Below are positions 1 to 8,817 of a stretch of 64,000 nucleotides of DNA, in pieces. Numbering within the stretch: position 1 is the stretch's first letter; every line of letters starts with the position of its first letter. Source of the stretch: Altererythrobacter sp. Root672 (GTDB taxonomy: Bacteria; Pseudomonadota; Alphaproteobacteria; Sphingomonadales; Sphingomonadaceae); contig NZ_LMHH01000001.1 of NCBI RefSeq assembly GCF_001427865.1, positions 1,736,001 to 1,800,000 of the forward strand, read 5' to 3'. The position numbers were made by a program, and so were the translations under genes. The notes beneath the pieces are model-generated. The model made no database searches. It saw only the letters and a list, made by a program, of their open reading frames with translations, and was not told the origin of the DNA.

Positions 1-96
1 CAGGATCTTGGGCGCTCCCGACCTGAGCAGGCCAGTGAGTATCTGCCCCAGCAGTTCGCCGTTCGGCAGTGACGCTGCCTTTTGCAGGAGGGTCAT
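1..96 (-). CDS. Partial ORF, C-terminal part beyond window edge
   Basis: The reading frame begins with ATG at 96-94 on the minus strand and runs off the window start after 32 codons (begins MTLLQKAASLPNGELLG). Its start codon overlaps the stop codon of the response regulator (ATGA, 96-93), which indicates translational coupling and one operon. Thirty-two residues are too few to assign a family. Partner genes of FixJ-like regulators are often sensor kinases, but nothing visible here proves that. Confidence 0.4.
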   Translation of the reverse strand, partial: MTLLQKAASLPNGELLGQILTGLLRSGAPKIL

Positions 97-701
97 TTGA
101 ACATCCCTTCGCCTGAGCTGCCGATGGCAAGAAGATCATGGAGCCGCTGGGCGCCCAGCTTCGCCATCATGCTCAGTCTGTAGGTCTCCACAGTGCGGTG
201 GCTAAGCCCGAGACGCACCGCGATTGCCTTGCTGGTGTGACCCGCAACGACCCCGTCGAACACCTCCCGCTCTCGCGGGGTCAACTTATCCAATGCGCGG
301 CGGTTCGCCTTTGAGCGAAGCGACCGTTGAATGGCCTCCGGCAGTCTTCGCGCGCACTCATTTACGGCAATTTCGAATTCCTCATCGGTGAACGGCTTTT
401 GCAGGAAATCGACGGCTCCCAGTTTCATGGCCTGCACGGCGGCCGCAATGTCGCCATGTCCCGTAATGACGACGGTGGGCCACAAGCAGTCGCGCTCGTG
501 CATCGCAGCAAGAAGATCGAGCCCCGAAACGTCAGGCATTCGCAGATCCACGATAACCGCGCCTGGCTCAAGAAATGGCAGGTCATCAAGAAAATCAGCG
601 GCGCCCGCGAACGGCCGTGCGGCGAGATCCATGGAGCGGCAGAGCATGACCAAGGCCTGGCGAACGTGTGTATCATCGTCGATGATGTAAATGGGCAGCA
701 C
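93..701 (-). CDS. FixJ-like two-component response regulator (REC-LuxR)
   Basis: A cytoplasmic response regulator of the FixJ/NarL architecture. From the GTG at 701 the protein has 202 residues, the usual FixJ length, and starts directly with the receiver domain (MLPIYIIDDD). The acidic triad is present, the phospho-acceptor is Asp52 in VIVDLRMPD, the switch Thr is in VITGHGD and the conserved Lys is in LQKPF. The C-terminal LuxR-type helix-turn-helix carries LTPREREVF and the recognition segment LSHRTVETYR. The frame stays open up to a GTG at 758, which would add 19 residues with no family likeness. It overlaps the next minus-strand gene by the ATGA motif. The target genes are not evident. 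Confidence 0.88.
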   Translation of the reverse strand: MLPIYIIDDDTHVRQALVMLCRSMDLAARPFAGAADFLDDLPFLEPGAVIVDLRMPDVSGLDLLAAMHERDCLWPTVVITGHGDIAAAVQAMKLGAVDFLQKPFTDEEFEIAVNECARRLPEAIQRSLRSKANRRALDKLTPREREVFDGVVAGHTSKAIAVRLGLSHRTVETYRLSMMAKLGAQRLHDLLAIGSSGEGMFK

Positions 702-904
702 TGTCTGACGGGCTCCGCGAGATGCTCTAGCAACGCGGGAGCCGCTAGCATGTGCCACGAGGGGCCGACCCTCGTAGCACTACGGAGTGCGATAACGATA
801 GGACTCTCACGGTATCGTTCTGTGAATATTACCTAAAATGCCAATGGCGCATTGAACCTCCCATGTTCGAAGCCGCATCCATGCGGCATCAGTTTGGGGG
901 AAAG

Positions 905-1066
905 ATGGAAAGGTACAGAGCAGACCTGCTGGATTCGCGCGGACGGAGCATCGCCTTTGTAGAGCTGTCGGCGGCGGGGCACCGCGACGCGGCGCAACAG
1001 GCCGCAACCCGTCTACCGACCTGGCCGGGCGTTACGTTACTGTTGTCCGAGCTATCCCCCAATTGA
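905..1066 (+). CDS. Small hypothetical protein
   Basis: A 53-residue ORF starting MERYRADLLDSRGRS and ending TLLLSELSPN. The ATG at 905 follows a GGGGGAAAG purine run. In-frame upstream ATGs at 864 and 752 exist but lack a clear ribosome binding site. The composition (alternating charged and hydrophobic residues, an internal helix rich in Ala and Gln) is compatible with a small soluble alpha/beta protein. I do not recognise the family. It sits alone between a divergent regulator gene and the following GGDEF-EAL gene. Confidence 0.4.
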   Translation: MERYRADLLDSRGRSIAFVELSAAGHRDAAQQAATRLPTWPGVTLLLSELSPN

Positions 1067-1134
1067 GCATGCGGTTGGCACCCCGCCGGCCGAAGCGTCT
1101 GCCCTGAGGGGACGGCCGCTAGGCGGACTCAACC

Positions 1135-2865
1135 TTGATCACTCTTTCTGGAACGCCCCCTATGCTCAAGATCGCCGGTCCGTCCGCCTTCGTCGACGCG
1201 TTGCAGAGCGTCTGCGATGCCAGGGGAGATTGCATCAAGCTCATAGGGTTGGACGGCCGGATCGAATACATCAACACGCCTGGTCTCAAGACCCTGGAAT
1301 TTGATAGCCTGGGCTCGTTGATCGGCCGTGCCTGGGCCGATCTGTGGCCCGACGCGGCCAAGGGCCACATTGGCGATGCCCTGGAACGGTCCCGCGCTGG
1401 TGAGGGCCATCGCTTTTCTGCATTCTGCCCCACCGCAAAAGGAACCCTGCGCTGGTGGGACGTGCTCGTTTCGCCGGTCCGCAACGAGCGCGGAGAGGTG
1501 GTTCGAAGCGTGGCGATATCGCGTGACATAACGCGCGAGCATACAATTGCTGAACAACTGCGATGGGCCTGCGACCACGATGCTCTGACTGAGCTTCCCA
1601 ATCGCCGTGCCTTCGAAAGACATCTCCAAGACGCGACGATGCGAGCGAGTAAATCCGGATCGCGGGTCGGATTGCTGCTGATCGATCTCGATCACTTCAA
1701 GCACGTGAACGACACACTTGGGCACGTTGCAGGCGACCACTTGCTAAGGGTGTTCTCGTCCCGGCTCAAGCGGCGACTCCGCGCAACGGACTTCGTGGCC
1801 CGCATCGGCGGGGATGAATTTGCCGTCATTGTCGAAGAATGTGCCCACGACGACCAGTTGCGCGCGACCGGCGAGGCGATCGGAAGCGAACTGAGGAAGG
1901 CGATCCGATACGAGCATCGCACGATCAACATCGGGTGCAGCTTTGGGGGTGCGGTCTTTCCTCGGGATGCCGAGGAGGCGAGGGATCTTTTGCGAAACGC
2001 AGACATCGCGCTCTACGCCCGCAAGCGAGGGGGACGCGGGGGAATCCAGCTCTTCGATGCTCGCATGCGCGAAGAGGCACAACGGGTCGCTTCTCAGCTG
2101 AGCCTCGCGAGAGGGGCCTTGTCAGAAAAGACGGTGGAGCCGCACTATCAGCAGAAGGCCAAAGTTCGGACGGGGGAAGTCATCGGCTTCGAAGCCCTTT
2201 TAAGGTGGCGAAGTGCAGGCCAATACCAGCTACCCGAAGCCGTCGAGGCGGCCTTCAAGGACTATGAACTGTCGTCCAAAATCGGGGCCCTGGTACAGCG
2301 AAGAGTTTTCATGGACATGCGGAGCTGGCTCGACGCCGGGCTGCAGTTCGGCTCGGTGGCCATCAACGCGGCACCCGCAGAGTTCTTACGCGATGACTTC
2401 GCTGAGCGCCTGATCGAGCGGTTGCATCATCACCAGGTCCCCCCGGCGCTGGTTGAAATCGAAGTGACAGAGCATGCCTTTCTCAATCGGGGCTCGGCAT
2501 TCGTCGCGCGGGCCTTGCACGTGCTGCACCGGGCCGGCGTGCGCATTGCCCTGGACGACTTCGGCACGGGCCACTCGAGCCTGTCACATCTTCGGGATTT
2601 TCCGGTCGACGTCGTGAAGATCGACAGATCGTTCGTTTGCAAGATGACTGGCGATTACGAGGTCCGGGCAATCGTATCAGCAGTAGTCGATTTGGCCCAA
2701 CAGCTCAGAATCGATGTAGTCGCCGAGGGCGTTGAGAACGAGCTTCAGCGAGCTTTGCTAGTCGCCATGGGCTGTCCATACGGCCAGGGTCATCTCTTTG
2801 GAGGGCCGGCATCGAAAGACGAAGTTGGGCGCGCCTTGGCGCCGACTAGATCGCTCGTGGCCTGA
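1135..2865 (+). CDS. PAS-GGDEF-EAL cyclic-di-GMP turnover protein
   Basis: A 576-residue cytoplasmic protein: PAS domain at about 15-135, GGDEF at about 145-310, EAL at about 325-570. The GGDEF active site is intact (RIGGDEFAV, with LTELPNRRAF and DLDHFKHVND before it). The EAL domain has FEALLRW, EIEVTEHAF, DDFGTGHSSL, VKIDRSF and VVAEGVE, so both diguanylate cyclase and phosphodiesterase chemistry are possible. No membrane segment is seen, so the PAS domain should sense an intracellular cue. The TTG at 1135 gives the longest frame; an ATG at 1162 (MLKIAGPSAF) just before the PAS domain is an equally good start. The PilZ gene follows 43 nt later in the same direction. Confidence 0.93.
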   Translation: MITLSGTPPMLKIAGPSAFVDALQSVCDARGDCIKLIGLDGRIEYINTPGLKTLEFDSLGSLIGRAWADLWPDAAKGHIGDALERSRAGEGHRFSAFCPTAKGTLRWWDVLVSPVRNERGEVVRSVAISRDITREHTIAEQLRWACDHDALTELPNRRAFERHLQDATMRASKSGSRVGLLLIDLDHFKHVNDTLGHVAGDHLLRVFSSRLKRRLRATDFVARIGGDEFAVIVEECAHDDQLRATGEAIGSELRKAIRYEHRTINIGCSFGGAVFPRDAEEARDLLRNADIALYARKRGGRGGIQLFDARMREEAQRVASQLSLARGALSEKTVEPHYQQKAKVRTGEVIGFEALLRWRSAGQYQLPEAVEAAFKDYELSSKIGALVQRRVFMDMRSWLDAGLQFGSVAINAAPAEFLRDDFAERLIERLHHHQVPPALVEIEVTEHAFLNRGSAFVARALHVLHRAGVRIALDDFGTGHSSLSHLRDFPVDVVKIDRSFVCKMTGDYEVRAIVSAVVDLAQQLRIDVVAEGVENELQRALLVAMGCPYGQGHLFGGPASKDEVGRALAPTRSLVA

Positions 2866-2908
2866 TCTCGCGCAGCAGCTCGATTGATCTTGAGGGCCCC
2901 AAAAAAAA

Positions 2909-3415
2909 ATGGCAGACTTCAAGCCGCGCGAGCAACGTCACGCTACGCATCTACCTGTGCGTATGCGCACGGTAGAAGGCTGGTCCGATGTCTCGATTGG
3001 AAACGTCTCTCGCCACGGCGTAATGCTGAAATGCAGGCTGCCCAGAGGCATGGTTGTCGAGCTTCGCCATGGCACGATTTCCATCGTCGGCCGTGTGGTT
3101 TGGTCGGGCGACGGGCGCTGCGGCATTCGGACGAGGTGCCAGGTAGATCAGGAGTGCCTACTGGGCCGGCGGCGCAAAACACGTTCAAACATTGAAAAAC
3201 CCGCTGCGCCCGCTGCTCACCGTACACTCACTCCGGTCCGGATCGACGCAATAGCCGACCTCAGTAAGCGAATTGCGTGGTTCGCTGACTGGCTGATCGT
3301 CGCATTCGCCGGAATCGCGTTGGCAGTCATGACCGCTCATTTGGCAATGACGACGTTTGAAGATGCGCTCTCGCGGGCCAGCGCTGGCCTGGAGAACGGC
3401 GCCCATAATCGATAG
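2909..3415 (+). CDS. PilZ-domain protein with C-terminal membrane segment
   Basis: A 168-residue protein. Residues 1-90 form a PilZ domain, the c-di-GMP receptor fold: the RxxxR-type motif is REQRHATHLPVRMR and the second motif is SIGNVSRHGVML. A hydrophobic helix at about 130-150 (WLIVAFAGIALAVMTAHLAM) probably anchors the C terminus in the inner membrane, leaving PilZ in the cytoplasm. It follows the GGDEF-EAL gene in the same direction, so the pair may be a local synthesis/readout module for c-di-GMP. The output is unknown. The ATG follows a long A run preceded by GAGGGCCCC, not a strong ribosome binding site. Confidence 0.85.
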   Translation: MADFKPREQRHATHLPVRMRTVEGWSDVSIGNVSRHGVMLKCRLPRGMVVELRHGTISIVGRVVWSGDGRCGIRTRCQVDQECLLGRRRKTRSNIEKPAAPAAHRTLTPVRIDAIADLSKRIAWFADWLIVAFAGIALAVMTAHLAMTTFEDALSRASAGLENGAHNR

Positions 3416-3839
3416 CTGTCCACAATCAGTGAGCGATGCGATCAGGGGAGCTCTTCGTGTTTCCAAAGTGGAGATGACAAAGCCCCCGCCAGGCACAGGG
3501 GCACTTCCAGAACTGACACGTGCCCCGGGAGGGGGTGTGCCTGCATTCAACCATACAGCAACGGGCTTGTGCTTCCCGCTCGCGCATCGTCGCACTCTTC
3601 CTTAGTAGCGGACGCGGGTCGCGGCAGCGCGAAAGTCACCCTCATCGTCGAAAGCCAAACTTCGGCTCGAGTTCCGCAGGATCCGGTACCGCCCCCCTCT
3701 TGATGACTCGGCAACGTTTTATGGCCCCTACGAAGCGGAACGCGAGCTTGCGGGCGTGCCAGCGAGGTAGCGCCACTGCGACGTAGTCGAAAGCGGACTT
3801 CGTCAAATCGAGAACGTCCACTGTGGTTGGCCCAACATC
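3416..3839. other. Intergenic region, no supported gene
   Basis: These 424 bases separate the plus-strand PilZ gene from the convergent superoxide dismutase gene. Short open frames exist on both strands but have low-complexity Arg/Ser/Pro translations and no family features. I see no strong hairpin with a T run. Confidence 0.5.
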
Positions 3840-4562
3840 TCACCGAGCTGCAGCGAAGCGCTGGTCCGCGACCTCGCAGTCCACGTTGCGCAGGAAGGCG
3901 TCGATATACTTCGCCGCCGCCGCGCCGTAATCCATCTGGTAGCTGTGTTCATACATGTCGAGTACCAGCAACGGGACGCTCATGACTGGACCGTGCATGT
4001 GGTCCCATGACCAATAGTTGTGCAGCTGACCGGTGTGCTGGTTGTGGGCGAGGATAACCCAGCCGGAGCCACCACCGAGCGCCATGGCGGAGCGCTTGAA
4101 GTCGGTTTGCCAGGTATCGAACGATCCGAAGGCCGCGGCGAGCGCCTGTTGAAGGCTCCCACCCGGCTGGCCGTTTCCGCCGAGCCCGTCGAAGTAGATC
4201 TCGTGGAGAACCACCGAGCCGGTGCGGAGCAGCTCCTCGCGCTTGAGACCGCCGTAGGCTGCGGGTGGGTAGTCAGGATCGGCCACGGCGCCAGCAAGCC
4301 TGGTCTCGATCAGGTTCAACGTCTTCACCGAGCCGCCGTAGTTGTTCTCCCAGTGTGACTGGATCAGGCGTTCCGACAGGCCATCGAGTTTGGCCGGATC
4401 GAAGCGCAAGGGCTTGGGCTGATGCTGGCCAGCGAACGCGGGGGCTGAAGTTGCCATCTTGAGTGGCTCCTGTGCTGACGCTGATTGTGCCGTCCCGAGC
4501 GTGAGACCGACCGCCCCTGCGGCAAGCCCTCCAAGGGTCGTTCGGCGAGTTAGGTCGATCAT
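3840..4562 (-). CDS. Exported Fe/Mn superoxide dismutase
   Basis: A 240-residue enzyme converting superoxide to oxygen and hydrogen peroxide. The N terminus (MIDLTRRTTLGGLAAGAVGL, then an ASA cleavage-like site near residue 30) is a signal peptide with a twin-arginine character, so the protein is probably exported to the periplasm, unlike the usual cytosolic SodB. Family signatures follow: HWENNYGG, SGWVILAHN and the metal-binding DMYEHSYQMDYG with the conserved Asp and His. The start ATG at 4562 was chosen because it gives the signal peptide; the open frame upstream to 4991 overlaps ChrB and looks random. It is the last gene of the operon rhodanese-ChrB, YezD-like, SOD. Confidence 0.92.
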   Translation of the reverse strand: MIDLTRRTTLGGLAAGAVGLTLGTAQSASAQEPLKMATSAPAFAGQHQPKPLRFDPAKLDGLSERLIQSHWENNYGGSVKTLNLIETRLAGAVADPDYPPAAYGGLKREELLRTGSVVLHEIYFDGLGGNGQPGGSLQQALAAAFGSFDTWQTDFKRSAMALGGGSGWVILAHNQHTGQLHNYWSWDHMHGPVMSVPLLVLDMYEHSYQMDYGAAAAKYIDAFLRNVDCEVADQRFAAAR

Positions 4563-4602
4563 GGGCTGATATCTCCGTGGGCAGAGAGGGGCGGGCGTGG
4601 GT

Positions 4603-4770
4603 TCACCAACGCTGACGCTTGGTGACATCCACCTGCACGAGTTTGCCGTCGTGGATGGTGAGAACAATGGTGCCAAAGCGCAGGTCGGCCAGAGCTTCCG
4701 TGACGAGCTGAACTGCATCAAGCGGGGCAGCGGGGTCGTCCGAGGCGGGTGCTGGAAGAGCGTCGGCCAT
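4603..4770 (-). CDS. YezD-like (DUF2292) small protein
   Basis: A 55-residue ORF too short for routine ORF lists. The protein begins MADALPAPASDDP and ends with the core of the DUF2292/YezD family: VQLVTEALADLRFGTIVLTI followed by HDGKLVQVDVTKRQR. It starts 3 nt after the stop of the ChrB gene and ends 40 nt before the superoxide dismutase start, so it is the middle cistron of a three-gene operon. Family members are usually found near sulfur or metal metabolism genes; the biochemical role is not known. The assignment rests on the C-terminal motif only. Confidence 0.72.
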   Translation of the reverse strand: MADALPAPASDDPAAPLDAVQLVTEALADLRFGTIVLTIHDGKLVQVDVTKRQRW

Positions 4771-4773
4771 GGG

Positions 4774-5610
4774 CTACTCCCCGCCTTTCTCCCTGCGTCG
4801 CTTCGGCTGGTGGGAGACCCAGTCGTGGCTCTCGTCCACGGCGTCGCGGCTCCAGCGGAAAAACGCATCGTAAAGCAGCATTCCAGCGTCGAGCTGCTTG
4901 AGGTCATCGGAAAACATGCGCGAAAGCCCGAGCGATGCGGCGAGCAGACCGCTGGCCTGGGGCGCGATTTCAGGCCGTGCCGTATCCGCACCGCGAACGA
5001 TCACGGCGAGCCGAGTGAGCGCCTCCAACGATCCCAGGCCGAACTCCTGCACCATGATATCGAAGGTGCAGAGTTCGCCGCGATGGCTCCAGAAGACGCC
5101 GTCGACGTCGAACGCGGTCGCCCCGAACCGCTCGGCGACTTCAGGAATCTCAGCCGGTGTCACGAAGAGGAACACCGCCTGGGGATCGACAAACCGCCGG
5201 ATGAGCCAGGGGCAGGCAATTCGATCGACCTTTGGGCGAGCGCGGGTCACCCAAATCGAGCCGGTCTCAACCGACGATCTCATCACTTTGCTCAGGTCTA
5301 TCAGCGGCTGGCCCAACCTGGCCCATTGTTCGAACCCGCCTTCGAGAATCCTCGCATCACTCTGATGATGCCTCAGGAACGCAGCGATGCCAGGGCTGTC
5401 GGTCAGCCCATCGGCGCAGATCACGATGACTTCCTGTCCGGCGAAGCCTTCGACCCATTCGGCAAGGGCGTTCACGTTGCGAAAGATCGAGCCTGGTACG
5501 GCTTGCCCGTCGGCTGGGACGTCAGAGCGGATGTCGAGGATGACCGGACAGTGCGGCGTCCCGACCAGTCGGACCAGTTTTTCGGGTGTTATGGCGTTTA
5601 GGCTGGGCAT
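4774..5610 (-). CDS. chrB: Rhodanese domain fused to ChrB-type chromate resistance domain
   Basis: A 278-residue fusion. Residues 1-110 are a rhodanese fold (PVILDIRSDVPADG, then VIVICADGLTDSPGIAAFL with Cys in the CADGL active-site loop). Residues 120-270 match the ChrB C-terminal domain (WVTRARPKVDRIACPWLIRR, FWSHRGELCTFDIMV, LYDAFFRW). ChrB-type proteins support chromate resistance or its regulation; the rhodanese could supply sulfane-sulfur chemistry. No chromate transporter gene (chrA) is seen in the window. It is the first gene of the operon with the YezD-like protein and exported superoxide dismutase, which fits protection against superoxide formed during chromate reduction. Confidence 0.85.
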   Translation of the reverse strand: MPSLNAITPEKLVRLVGTPHCPVILDIRSDVPADGQAVPGSIFRNVNALAEWVEGFAGQEVIVICADGLTDSPGIAAFLRHHQSDARILEGGFEQWARLGQPLIDLSKVMRSSVETGSIWVTRARPKVDRIACPWLIRRFVDPQAVFLFVTPAEIPEVAERFGATAFDVDGVFWSHRGELCTFDIMVQEFGLGSLEALTRLAVIVRGADTARPEIAPQASGLLAASLGLSRMFSDDLKQLDAGMLLYDAFFRWSRDAVDESHDWVSHQPKRRREKGGE

Positions 5611-6117
5611 AGTGCGTCCGTGATCATGAGAGGACGCGATACTTCAGCATGTCGCCTCATGGGGTGATCGCGACCCCATGAGTATCGACTAGGTTTAGAG
5701 GCTTCACTCTGTCAACTGCCCGCGTGCGCAGCGGCGCTTCCTCGGTCGGCGAACGTCTACGATGAGGCGAGAGCGGTTTGTCCGCTTTCGAACTGCGGCG
5801 GACATTGAACGTGGCTGCGTGCGACAGCCTTTGCGAGGAAGCCGGGCTGGCGATTTGCTGAACATCCGTGCTTATCCGCGAGGGCGCGGGCGCCCCCTGA
5901 TGGTCCTTCGCGAGGACCAAATCCCGGCGACGGATGCGGCAGCGATATCCAGTTCAAAGGAAGCTTCGGCCGTGCTTTTCAAGCTCCAAAAAGGCCTCAT
6001 CGCTTGGGGCATTGATCCTTACGAGAGCAACATGCAGCGTTAGCTCCTGAACGGGCGCAAGGGCTGGAAAGCGGACACTCGATCGCTCGCGAGATAGTCC
6101 GAGGCAAGGGTTCAGTT
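5611..6117. other. Intergenic region upstream of ChrB operon
   Basis: These 507 bases hold the presumed promoter of the ChrB operon on the minus strand and the downstream end of the minus-strand TPR regulator. A plus-strand frame at 5762-6043 is open but has no recognisable motif and a weak start context, so I do not call it a gene. Confidence 0.45.
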
Positions 6118-7884
6118 TCACTTAAACTGAACACCTGTCTCTCTGGGATGGCTGAAATCGCCCCAGTCCCCGCTTTCGCGCCACATCGTCTCCAAGCCAA
6201 GTTCGGCGACTAGCTGCCCAAAGGCATCGGTCTTCCGCGCCTCGGCCAGGGCCGGGTTCCAGAACGCAGAAACCGCGTAGTTGCCGGGCCTCTCGAGAGC
6301 CAACCCCATCAGCACCATCGCGAGTTGCGGGTGCTTGCAGTAGCCGGCGTTGAGAGCCGCGTTGACCAGCTGAAAGTGGCCGCCGTCCCCATATTTATTG
6401 GCCGCCCACTGTTTGACCTTCGCCGAAGGCATCGCGAGCAGAGTCTCGTCGGCCTTGAAAGCCAGCAAGTCATCGCCTGTCCCGATACCCTGCTGGCGAG
6501 CAAATTGGATGGCAGCCCATTCATTTCCTAGGCAGAGCTGGGCCCAGAAGGCGTAAGACGAAAATGCCAGATGACGGCCTGGCTCGCTTGCTGCCAACCT
6601 GCCGTAGAGATCGACAGCTTCGTCATACTGTTCCGATTGCAGAAAACCCCAGACGAACGCCGGATCGTGCCGATATATCGGGTCGATGAGAGCCGCCGAG
6701 TTGAGCAAGGCGAGGCCCTTCTTTGTGCGTCCGACACTAAAGGCGTAAAGTGCCAGCAGCTTGGGCAACTCAGGGTCGTTACCTTTGTCGAGCTGGGCGG
6801 CGAGCTGCATGCTCGCCTCACATGAGCGGAAGTCTCGCCGATTGTTATAGTACCAGCCGCGCGCGACATGTCCGACCCACAGGTTCGGGTTGGCGGCGAC
6901 AGCGCGTTGGGTGGACTTGTCCTGTTCGAGCAGCAGTTCCAGCGCCTCCTTCCTCGAACCGGCATGGGCTGCGCGGATTCCGTAAGACGTCGACATCGCG
7001 CCCAGTGCCTTGATGTAGGCAGGATCGATCGAAATGGCCCGCTCGAGGTAGCGCATTGGCACGGTCTGATCTGGATGAAGCTGATGCACCCTGAATTGCA
7101 GGTAGGCAGCGAACGCTTCGGGGTCATCGGTACCACCATATTCGGCAGAATTTGCACCGACATCGAAGGAGACGCTGAGTGCGTCGGCAATCGACGCCGC
7201 GATTTGCTCCTGCACGTCGAACAAATCGGCCAACCGATGATCGAAGGTCTGCGACCACAAAATCTCGCCCTCGGAGCTTGAGAGCCGCGCGGCCACGCGC
7301 AGCCGGTCGCCGTTGCTGCGCAGGGTTCCATCGATAATGTAGGCGTTCTCGAAAACGTCGGTGACCACCTGGCCTTCACGATCGGCGGTGCCGATCCTCA
7401 GTTCAGGCATTCGCCGCAGTCTGACGATCAGCTCGTCGGTGATTCCGCTGGCGAGCGCTGCTTCGGTCTGATCTCCGGGCCCGCCTGCTGCCAACGCCCG
7501 TAGTACTACCGGTATTCGGTGTTCGCCCCGACCGACTCGCGGATCTTGCGGTTCGGCAATCCCGGGGGTGACGTTTGAGGCCGCTATCGCGCTAGGGTCG
7601 AGCGCAAGCTGATAGCCGATGCTGCGGATGGTCTTGAGTCGATGAGCCTCAGGACCGAGCGCCTTTCGTACAGCCACGATGTGTACCTGCAGGGCGTTCT
7701 CTTCGACGACAATGCCCGGCCAGACTGCGTCGAGCAGCTCGTCTTTCGTGACAATCGCACCTTGAGCTTCCGCCAGAAAAGACAAGACGTCGAGCGCGCG
7801 CTTGCCGAGAGGCTCCCGGCGACCACCCACAAGCAATTGCCGGTGCGGCTGGAGCATTCGGGATCCAAGTCGAACCTCGTCCAA
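6118..7884 (-). CDS. Winged-helix TPR regulator (CadC-like)
   Basis: A 588-residue protein. Residues 1-95 are an OmpR/CadC-type winged helix (KRALDVLSFLAEAQGAIVTK, VEENALQVHIVAVRKALG, IRSIGYQL). Residues 125-240 resemble the TolB/FlgO-like domain that often follows this HTH (ALASGITDELIVRLRRMPEL, LWSQTFDHRLADLFDVQEQI). The C-terminal half is helical TPR-type repeats (YLERAISIDPAYIKALGAM, ALLNSAALIDPIYRHDPAF). No transmembrane helix is evident between HTH and TolB-like part, so it is probably soluble. Such proteins are transcription regulators of uncertain signal. It is monocistronic. Confidence 0.82.
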   Translation of the reverse strand: MDEVRLGSRMLQPHRQLLVGGRREPLGKRALDVLSFLAEAQGAIVTKDELLDAVWPGIVVEENALQVHIVAVRKALGPEAHRLKTIRSIGYQLALDPSAIAASNVTPGIAEPQDPRVGRGEHRIPVVLRALAAGGPGDQTEAALASGITDELIVRLRRMPELRIGTADREGQVVTDVFENAYIIDGTLRSNGDRLRVAARLSSSEGEILWSQTFDHRLADLFDVQEQIAASIADALSVSFDVGANSAEYGGTDDPEAFAAYLQFRVHQLHPDQTVPMRYLERAISIDPAYIKALGAMSTSYGIRAAHAGSRKEALELLLEQDKSTQRAVAANPNLWVGHVARGWYYNNRRDFRSCEASMQLAAQLDKGNDPELPKLLALYAFSVGRTKKGLALLNSAALIDPIYRHDPAFVWGFLQSEQYDEAVDLYGRLAASEPGRHLAFSSYAFWAQLCLGNEWAAIQFARQQGIGTGDDLLAFKADETLLAMPSAKVKQWAANKYGDGGHFQLVNAALNAGYCKHPQLAMVLMGLALERPGNYAVSAFWNPALAEARKTDAFGQLVAELGLETMWRESGDWGDFSHPRETGVQFK

Positions 7885-8164
7885 ACGTTCGTCCCCCGGA
7901 CTATCGGCGGCGAGAGGTTACCATAGGTCGCTTGCCTTGATGAGGAGAAAGCTGGGCCTTCCGGTGGGCCAAAAGTAATCGTTGATACGCGCGACTGCGC
8001 ACAGGCTTTCAGGAAAACTTCAGCGAACCTTCACGGAACCCCCAAGGAGCCTGAAGTCCGCTCGTCCTACATCCGGCGGGCTGACGGAGCGCTTCTCCTA
8101 CCAAAGCGCCCCCGAGGAAATCCGGCGGCCACGGTCGTCTCTGAGCTCGAGAAGGAGGACTGAC

Positions 8165-8476
8165 ATGCGCAAGATCATCGTACCGGCCCTTGCCACTCTG
8201 ACGTTGGCCATCAGCACCGCACCGGCTTCGGCAGAGACCCGCTCGATCCCAGTGCAATATACAGACCTCAACTTGAACAGCCCGGAAGGTATGGCGACCC
8301 TGGAGGGGCGTATCGAAGCAGCCGCCAAGCGGATTTGCGGCAAGGCCGAAGTGCGCCGCGTGCAGGATGGCGTCGATCATCAGCGTTGCGTCCGGGAAAC
8401 CCAGGCGTCGGTCACTCTTGAAGTCGCACGGCTATCCGACACGAGCCGGGCACTGGCGTTCAGAACGAGCCGTTGA
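8165..8476 (+). CDS. UrcA family secreted protein
   Basis: A 103-residue protein with a signal peptide (MRKIIVPALATLTLAISTAP, cleavage after ASA near residue 24). The mature part has the UrcA pattern: IPVQYTDLNLNSPEGMATL, then LEGRIEAAAKRICG and a second Cys in HQRCVRETQ, so one periplasmic disulfide is likely. UrcA proteins are common in sphingomonads and caulobacters; the function is unknown. The start was set at ATG 8165 because AGAAGGAGG lies 8 nt upstream and the signal peptide begins there; the open frame reaches back to 7982. A GC-rich hairpin follows at 8499-8523. Confidence 0.85.
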   Translation: MRKIIVPALATLTLAISTAPASAETRSIPVQYTDLNLNSPEGMATLEGRIEAAAKRICGKAEVRRVQDGVDHQRCVRETQASVTLEVARLSDTSRALAFRTSR

Positions 8477-8498
8477 TCGGCGATAGGACGCCTCGAAT

Positions 8499-8523
8499 GC
8501 GCCGGCCCTCCCCGTGCCGGCGC
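8499..8523 (+). terminator. Hairpin after the UrcA gene
   Basis: GCGCCGG (8499-8505) pairs with CCGGCGC (8517-8523) around an 11-nt loop, 22 nt after the UrcA stop codon, followed by a weakly T-rich stretch. It could act as a terminator. Confidence 0.45.
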
Positions 8524-8817
8524 GTTCCAGTTTATGTGCAGAAGCCCGCGGCACGGAGATGGCCTACTGTGGCCGATAGGGGACTGTCCGCTGATTGACG
8601 CCCTAACCGGTTAAGCAAACGGCCGGATTGGAAGCGTCCAGGTGTGACAGTCATTGACCTGAAAGGGTGGAAAGAACTGCCAAGACATCTCCTTGGCCGG
8701 TACGACGACCAATTCTGTTGACGGTGGTCAGTTCACGGGACGCCAGCCATGCTAAGCGGTTTGGGAGGATCGCACAGCGGCGAGCCAGACGGTCGTTAGG
8801 CCTGGAGGTACCCCAGC
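8524..8817. other. Intergenic region, no supported gene
   Basis: About 290 bases between the UrcA hairpin and the YdbL-like gene. The promoter of the YdbL-like gene should lie here. No clear operator or ORF was seen. Confidence 0.4.

Noticed and set aside
4597-5601. 334-codon plus-strand frame opposite ChrB
   Set aside because: Antisense to a recognisable rhodanese-ChrB fusion and the YezD-like gene.
5762-6043. 93-codon plus-strand ORF before the ChrB operon
   Set aside because: No recognisable motif, poor start context, and overlapping minus-strand frames are equally open.
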